A DNA stretch of 5,866 nt from positions 1-5,866 of the forward strand of contig PWIZ01000351.1 of the NCBI GenBank assembly GCA_003560175.1. The letters run 5' to 3'. Made by a program: the position numbers and the translations under genes. Of the stretch, positions 1-3,077 are shown piece after piece; the stretch's first letter is position 1, and every line of letters begins with the position of its first letter. This stretch comes from Halomonas sp. (lineage in GTDB: Bacteria; Pseudomonadota; Gammaproteobacteria; Pseudomonadales; Halomonadaceae). Below the pieces are notes generated by a model. The model did not search any database and was not told the DNA's origin. It worked only from the letters and a program-made list of their open reading frames with translations.

Positions 1-854
1 CGATCGCCTCGCCCCTCGCGCACGGCCTCGATGAACTGGCGATGGGTTGTTGTCAGCACCGACTGCCAGAACTGGCGCTGCTCGGGCGCCAACTCCGAGA
101 AGGGATCGAGAAAGGCCTTATTGTCGCCGGCGGCGAAGACGCGGCGCTCTACGCCCAGGCGCTCGATCGCCTCCTCGAAGCCGAAGCTGGCCGAGATCAC
201 CCCGATGGAGCCCACCAGGCTGGCCGGGGCGACCAGGATTTCGTCTGCCGCCGCGGCAATATAGTAGGCACCGCTGGCGCCTAGATCCTCGATGACCGCA
301 ATGATTGGCTTGTCACCCTTAGCGCGCAGACGCCTGATCTCGTCGAAGATGCGCTGGGACTGCACCGGGCTGCCGCCGGGGCTGTCGATATGCAGCACGA
401 CGACTGCGCTCTCCTCGGCCTCCCAGGCGCGATTGAGTCCGGTGATGATGCGCTCGGCGCTGGCCGGCGACTCCGAGTCGATCACGCCGCGCACCTTGAC
501 CACTCCCAGATGGGGGCCGACCGCGCCGCGGCCGGGAGGACCGGCCATCAGGCTGTAGAGGATTGCCGACAGCGACGCCAGGATCAGCGCCGCGAACAGG
601 AAGCGGAAGAACAGCTTCCAGCGCCTGGAGCGGCGCTGCTCCGTCAGCACACCGCCGATCCAGCGATCCATCATCTCCATCTGCTGCAGACGCTGGCGCT
701 CACGCAGGGTCTCGGCGCTCTCCGCCGATGCCGCGGCCTGGTCGGATGGTGAGCGGCGCGCCTCGCGCTCTTCCCTGGCCTGTTCAGGCGTTCGCTCCGC
801 TTCCTGAGTCCAGGGATCCTGGCTCTCACCGCGCTTCTGGTCGTCGTCACTCAT
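1..854 (-). CDS. sppA: Signal peptide peptidase SppA, 36K type (partial, C-terminus beyond window)
   Basis: Inner-membrane serine protease of the S49 family, which degrades leftover signal peptides in the membrane. 284 residues are visible, and the gene leaves the left edge without a stop. Residues 1-80 are charged, Gln/Glu/Arg-rich and presumably cytoplasmic. Residues 81-104 form one hydrophobic segment (LFFRFLFAALILASLSAILY), preceded by RRSRRWK, which suggests a signal anchor with the catalytic part outside. The S49 core shows HIDSPGG at 155-161, the nucleophile Ser194 in GASGAYY, and the general-base Lys246 in GDNKAFLDPF. The Ser-Lys spacing of 52 matches the dyad of the short Bacillus-type enzyme, so this is the single-domain form and not the double-length E. 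coli form. The start is ATG at 854. A GTG lies directly upstream in frame (857-855) and could also be used. The gene follows the HAD gene by 3 bases with its ribosome binding site inside that gene, so coupled translation is likely. The family call is firm; the substrate is inferred. Confidence 0.93.
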   Translation of the reverse strand, partial: MSDDDQKRGESQDPWTQEAERTPEQAREEREARRSPSDQAAASAESAETLRERQRLQQMEMMDRWIGGVLTEQRRSRRWKLFFRFLFAALILASLSAILYSLMAGPPGRGAVGPHLGVVKVRGVIDSESPASAERIITGLNRAWEAEESAVVVLHIDSPGGSPVQSQRIFDEIRRLRAKGDKPIIAVIEDLGASGAYYIAAAADEILVAPASLVGSIGVISASFGFEEAIERLGVERRVFAAGDNKAFLDPFSELAPEQRQFWQSVLTTTHRQFIEAVREGRGD

Positions 855-857
855 CAC

Positions 858-1511
858 TTATCTTCCTTGCAGCCAATCAAATAGCTCGGGGACCGACTCG
901 GCGGTGAAGGTTGGCCGGCTGGCGGCGAGTCGCTCGGGCGCATGCACGCCCCAGGTCACCCCCACCCGGTCCATGCCGATGGCGCGAGCCATCTCCAGGT
1001 CGTATTCGGTATCCCCCACCATCACCGCTTCTTCCAGCGGCACCCCTAACTCCAGCAGCAGCTCCTCCAGCATCAGTGGATGTGGCTTGGACCGTGTCTC
1101 GTCGGCGGTACGGCTGGCGTGGAACCAGCGCCCGCTATCGCTCTCTCGGAAGATCCGATCGAGGCCCCGGCGGCTCTTGCCGGTGGCCACCGCCAGGCGC
1201 TGACCACCGCCACCGTGGAGACCGACAAGCCCCTTCTCCACCCCGGAGAAGAAGCGCATGGGCGTGTCGTTGCCCTCGACGAAGTGCCAGGCATAGCGGC
1301 TGCGCAGCAGTTCGGCGCGATCCGGATCGATGCCGGGACACAGGCTAGCGATCGCCTCGGGCAGCCCCAGGCCGATGATATTGCGCACGCTCTCCGGCGC
1401 GAGCTCACCCCAGCCGGCTTCACGCGATGCCGCCTGCATGCAGTCAACAATACGCGCCACCGAATCCATCAGGGTGCCATCCCAGTCGAAGATCACCAGT
1501 CGATAGCGCAT
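858..1511 (-). CDS. HAD-superfamily hydrolase, phosphoglycolate phosphatase-like
   Basis: Predicted 217-residue cytoplasmic phosphatase of HAD subfamily IA. All four HAD motifs are present: motif I DWDGTLMDS with nucleophile Asp9 and acid/base Asp11; motif II Thr110 in VATGKS; motif III Lys142 in SKPHP; motif IV GDTEYD with the Mg-binding pair Asp167 and Asp171. The stretch between motif I and motif II (about residues 18-85) is the usual helical C1 cap. Length and motifs match the Gph/YrfG-like group; the true substrate cannot be read from sequence. The start at 1511 is chosen because motif I begins at residue 7 as usual and AGGGAG lies 6 bases upstream. An upstream in-frame ATG at 1562 would add 17 residues encoded by a 13-bp tandem repeat and is unlikely. 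In Pseudomonas the homologous gene sits in the same place between rluC and sppA (recalled synteny), so it is probably co-transcribed with both. Confidence 0.9.
   Translation of the reverse strand: MRYRLVIFDWDGTLMDSVARIVDCMQAASREAGWGELAPESVRNIIGLGLPEAIASLCPGIDPDRAELLRSRYAWHFVEGNDTPMRFFSGVEKGLVGLHGGGGQRLAVATGKSRRGLDRIFRESDSGRWFHASRTADETRSKPHPLMLEELLLELGVPLEEAVMVGDTEYDLEMARAIGMDRVGVTWGVHAPERLAASRPTFTAESVPELFDWLQGR
861..868 (-). promoter_or_regulatory. Ribosome binding site of sppA inside the end of the HAD gene
   Basis: On the minus strand the bases read AAGGAAGA, a near-ideal Shine-Dalgarno, 6 bases before the ATG at 854. The site overlaps the last codons of the HAD gene, which supports translational coupling and supports this start over any internal one. 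Confidence 0.75.
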
Positions 1512-1517
1512 TGTCGT

Positions 1518-1523
1518 CTCCCT
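1518..1523 (-). promoter_or_regulatory. Ribosome binding site of the HAD hydrolase gene
   Basis: The minus strand reads AGGGAG, 6 bases before the ATG at 1511. It decides the start in favour of MRYRLVIFDWDGT over the longer reading from 1562. Confidence 0.7.
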
Positions 1524-1573
1524 GTTGTCGATGCCAGTAGTCGATGCTCGTAGTCGATGCACGTAGTTGATCC
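1524..1573 (-). repeat. 13-bp tandem repeat, four copies, between rluC and the HAD gene
   Basis: On the plus strand the core GTAGTCGATGC occurs at 1537-1547 and 1550-1560 exactly, with diverged copies at 1524-1534 (GTTGTCGATGC) and 1563-1573 (GTAGTTGATCC). The period is 13 because a variable 2-base spacer follows each core (CA, TC, AC). The array fills most of the 66-base gap between the rluC stop and the HAD start and ends just upstream of the HAD ribosome binding site. It shows no strong hairpin or T-run, so it is not a terminator. It may be a slippage-prone minisatellite or an operator-like array; the sequence does not decide. Confidence 0.85.
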
Positions 1574-1577
1574 GGGC

Positions 1578-2525
1578 TCAGGCGTCGCGGCGAGCGCGGG
1601 CCAGCACCGCCTGCAGCTCCTCGGGTAGCGGCGCCCTGATCTGCACCGGGCGACCGCTGGTGGGCTCAGGGAAGGTCAGCGACTCGGCATGTAGAAATAG
1701 CCGTGTAACCCCGAGCGATGCGCTGAGTCGCTGGCTGTCGCGGCTGGCGTACTTGTCGTCGCCGAGCAGCGGGTAGCCGGCGTGTGTCGCATGCACGCGG
1801 ATCTGATGGGTGCGCCCGGTGACCGGCTCGGCCTCCATCAGGGTCGCCTTAGCAAAGGCCTCACGCACCGCAAAGCGGGTGCGCGAGACCTTGCCGTTCG
1901 GGTCGACCCGCACTCGACGCTCGCCGTTGGCCAGGGTGTAGCGATCCAGCCGCGCTGCCACATAGTCGCGCCGGGCCGGCCAGCGCCCGGCCGCCAAGGC
2001 CAGATAGCGCTTGTCCATCTTCTGCTCCTTGAGCGCCGTGTTCAGCGCCAACAGTGCCGGACGCGACTTGGCCAGCAGCAGACAACCGGAAGTGTCGCGA
2101 TCCAGCCGGTGGACCAACTCCAGGAAATCGAGGTCCTCCCGCACCTGGCGCAGCGCCTCGATCAAGCCGATCTTGACCCCGCTCCCGCCGTGAACGGCAA
2201 GCCCCGCGGGCTTGTTGATCACCAGCCAATCGCGCCCCTCCACCAGCACGCTACCGGCCAGCAGGTTGCGCAGGTTGTCACTCACTTCCAGCACCGCCTC
2301 GCGGGGCGAGAGCTTGAGCGGCGGGATGCGCACCAGGTCTCCGATGGCCAGACGGGTATCCGGCTTGACGCGTTTCTTGTTCACTCGCACCTCACCCTTG
2401 CGCACGAGGCGATAGATGAGCGACCGCGGCGCCCCCTTGATGCGGGTCAGCAGGAAGTTGTCGATCCGCTGGCCATCCTGCCCTTCCGTTACCTCGACCC
2501 ACTGTACGTCGCGCCCTTCGGCCAT
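1578..2525 (-). CDS. rluC: 23S rRNA pseudouridine synthase RluC (U955/U2504/U2580)
   Basis: Cytoplasmic RluA-family enzyme that isomerises uridines in 23S rRNA; in E. coli RluC acts on 955, 2504 and 2580 near the peptidyl transferase centre. The 315-residue length is close to the E. coli protein (319). An S4 RNA-binding domain covers about residues 18-80 (RIDNFLLTRI through GDLVRIPP). The catalytic domain follows, with VINKPAGLAVHGG at 102-114, the family signature HRLDRDTSG at 139-147 with catalytic Asp142, KRYLAL at 172-177 and TGRTHQIRVH at 236-245. The start at 2525 is preceded by TGGAG with a 7-base spacer. The gene is divergent from rne, as in E. coli and Pseudomonas, and is first in an apparent rluC–HAD–sppA operon. 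No terminator is visible after its stop. The S4 domain and the position next to rne favour RluC over RluD. Confidence 0.95.
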   Translation of the reverse strand: MAEGRDVQWVEVTEGQDGQRIDNFLLTRIKGAPRSLIYRLVRKGEVRVNKKRVKPDTRLAIGDLVRIPPLKLSPREAVLEVSDNLRNLLAGSVLVEGRDWLVINKPAGLAVHGGSGVKIGLIEALRQVREDLDFLELVHRLDRDTSGCLLLAKSRPALLALNTALKEQKMDKRYLALAAGRWPARRDYVAARLDRYTLANGERRVRVDPNGKVSRTRFAVREAFAKATLMEAEPVTGRTHQIRVHATHAGYPLLGDDKYASRDSQRLSASLGVTRLFLHAESLTFPEPTSGRPVQIRAPLPEELQAVLARARRDA

Positions 2526-2532
2526 GCCGAGA

Positions 2533-2537
2533 CTCCA
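2533..2537 (-). promoter_or_regulatory. Ribosome binding site of rluC
   Basis: The minus strand reads TGGAG, 7 bases before the ATG at 2525, which supports that start. Confidence 0.55.
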
Positions 2538-2561
2538 CTGCCGGATGCTGCCAAAAGGCGC

Positions 2562-2567
2562 ATTCTA
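2562..2567 (-). promoter_or_regulatory. Possible -10 element of the rluC operon
   Basis: The minus strand reads TAGAAT (4 of 6 matches to TATAAT), 36 bases upstream of the rluC start. The only TTG-type -35 candidate (TTGGCG) is 20 bases away, which is too far for a good sigma70 promoter. The call is weak and rests on position and the -10 alone. Confidence 0.3.
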
Positions 2568-2593
2568 TCGCAGTGGGCGCCCCGGTGCGCCAA

Positions 2594-2623
2594 TTGCTGG
2601 CGCGGCCCTGTTGCTGTTATATT
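2594..2623 (+). promoter_or_regulatory. Predicted sigma70 promoter of rne
   Basis: A -35-like TTGCTG (2594-2599) and a good -10 TATATT (2618-2623, 5 of 6 to consensus) are separated by 18 bases. This is the most AT-rich spot in an otherwise GC-rich intergenic region. A start of transcription near 2629-2632 would give a leader of about 445 nt, in line with the long rne leader (361 nt) in E. coli. The -35 is weak, so further promoters downstream, as E. coli rne has, are possible. Confidence 0.5.
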
Positions 2624-2639
2624 AACGCTTCGTTCCAAT

Positions 2640-2686
2640 GGGCCTAAACTGAGCCCGCCAGGCGCCTGCACGACAGACACGCAGGC
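2640..2686 (+). promoter_or_regulatory. Two adjacent hairpins near the 5' end of the rne leader
   Basis: The first pairs GGGC (2640-2643) with GCCC (2653-2656). The second pairs GCCTGC (2664-2669) with GCAGGC (2681-2686) across an 11-base loop. They are enclosed by a flanking 7-bp inverted repeat, CGCTTCG (2626-2632) with CGAAGCG (2687-2693), which would close a three-way junction. The 5' arm of that outer repeat overlaps the expected transcription start, so the outer stem may be incomplete in the RNA. Confidence 0.4.
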
Positions 2687-2702
2687 CGAAGCGAAAAGTT
2701 CA

Positions 2703-2733
2703 GGCCGCGACGACGTCAAAACGTCTCGCCGCC
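2703..2733 (+). promoter_or_regulatory. Strong hairpin in the rne leader
   Basis: GACGT (2712-2716) pairs with ACGTC (2721-2725) around a CAAA tetraloop. The stem continues past a bulged C2711 with GCGA (2707-2710) to TCGC (2726-2729), then after a C·C mismatch with GGC (2703-2705) to GCC (2731-2733). That makes 12 base pairs in total. No T-run follows, so it is not an intrinsic terminator. Confidence 0.55.
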
Positions 2734-2833
2734 CGCAGCAACGGAAAGACAGCGAATAAAGCGCCACGCCCGGATCCCCCGACGCTTCCCCGTCATGAAA
2801 CGTCGGCAGGCCATGGGACACGTTCAACAGCGT

Positions 2834-2846
2834 GCCGGAGACCGGC
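2834..2846 (+). promoter_or_regulatory. Short tight hairpin in the rne leader
   Basis: GCCGG (2834-2838) pairs with CCGGC (2842-2846) around an AGA loop. Two weaker triloop stems with TGA loops follow: GCGG/CCGC at 2876-2886 and GGG/CCC at 2897-2905. Short GC stems arise easily in this base composition, so the support is modest. Confidence 0.35.
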
Positions 2847-2950
2847 GGCGGCGAATCGATGAATGCCAGGTGTTGGCGGTGACCGCAGGGCCGGATGGGT
2901 GACCCCCGCCGAGACATGTCCTGCCTCCGCCCCGTACTCAACAGCTCGTG

Positions 2951-2980
2951 CCGTGACGCGTGGTTATCGAACCGTCACGG
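2951..2980 (+). promoter_or_regulatory. Bulged hairpin in the rne leader (candidate hp2-like RNase E binding element)
   Basis: CCGTGACG (2951-2958) pairs perfectly with CGTCACGG (2973-2980). Inside, a 4-base bulge CGTG (2959-2962) on the 5' side precedes GTT (2963-2965) paired with AAC (2970-2972), closed by the loop ATCG. A long stem interrupted by an asymmetric internal bulge is the kind of element RNase E recognises in its own leader in E. coli. The equivalence to hp2 is inferred and not proven by alignment. Confidence 0.5.
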
Positions 2981-2988
2981 CCGTCGAT

Positions 2989-3007
2989 GCGTATCACCGC
3001 GATACGC
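2989..3007 (+). promoter_or_regulatory. Perfect 7-bp hairpin in the rne leader
   Basis: GCGTATC (2989-2995) pairs with GATACGC (3001-3007) around the loop ACCGC. It lies 8 bases after the bulged hairpin at 2951-2980 and 70 bases before the rne start. No T-run follows. It could correspond to the third leader hairpin (hp3) of E. coli by order only. Confidence 0.5.
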
Positions 3008-3067
3008 TGAGCACAGGCACGCAGCACACAGAGGTTCGCCACGTCGTACTCGCCGGCGCCCCATAGT

Positions 3068-3072
3068 GCGAG
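3068..3072 (+). promoter_or_regulatory. Weak ribosome binding site of rne
   Basis: GCGAG, 5 bases before the ATG at 3078, is the only Shine-Dalgarno-like sequence. It is poor compared with those of the three genes across the divergent region. A second in-frame ATG lies at 3087, but E. coli RNase E also begins [10 protein letters not shown], so 3078 is the start. Confidence 0.45.
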
Positions 3073-3077
3073 ACAAC

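Larger units (their letters stand above)
2630..3077 (+). promoter_or_regulatory. Long structured 5' leader of rne (probable autoregulatory UTR)
   Basis: About 445 bases without a convincing gene lie between the predicted promoter and the rne start. In E. coli RNase E binds a hairpin (hp2) in the rne leader and cleaves its own mRNA to hold enzyme levels steady. Several hairpins are visible here and listed separately. An AU-richer single-stranded patch at 2752-2760 (GCGAATAAA), just after the 2703-2733 hairpin, is a plausible RNase E cleavage region. Autoregulation is inferred from gene identity, leader length and hairpin density; I could not align this with the E. coli hp2 from memory. Two reading frames in the stretch (2795-2902 and 2863-3066) lack ribosome binding sites and are not called as genes. 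Confidence 0.55.

Noticed and set aside
1512..1562. A 17-residue N-terminal extension of the HAD hydrolase starting at 1562
   Set aside because: The extension is encoded by the tandem repeat, precedes the normal HAD motif I position, and is less likely than the start at 1511 with its good Shine-Dalgarno.
2617..2635. A divergent minus-strand promoter for rluC from the near-palindromic GTTATATTAAC
   Set aside because: The only -35-like hexamer upstream on that strand (TTGGAA) is about 11 bases from the -10 candidate, too close for sigma70.
2703..2733. The leader hairpin as an intrinsic terminator
   Set aside because: The stem is strong, but no run of T follows on either strand, so it is better read as a leader structure.
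1782..2759. A 325-codon open frame on the plus strand opposite rluC
   Set aside because: It mirrors rluC and then runs into the intergenic region; no domain, no ribosome binding site, and low-complexity Gln/His/Arg content typical of antisense frames.
2795..2902. A 35-codon frame beginning MKRRQA in the rne leader
   Set aside because: There is no Shine-Dalgarno before the ATG (the upstream bases are pyrimidine-rich), and the frame is dominated by GC-rich hairpin sequence.
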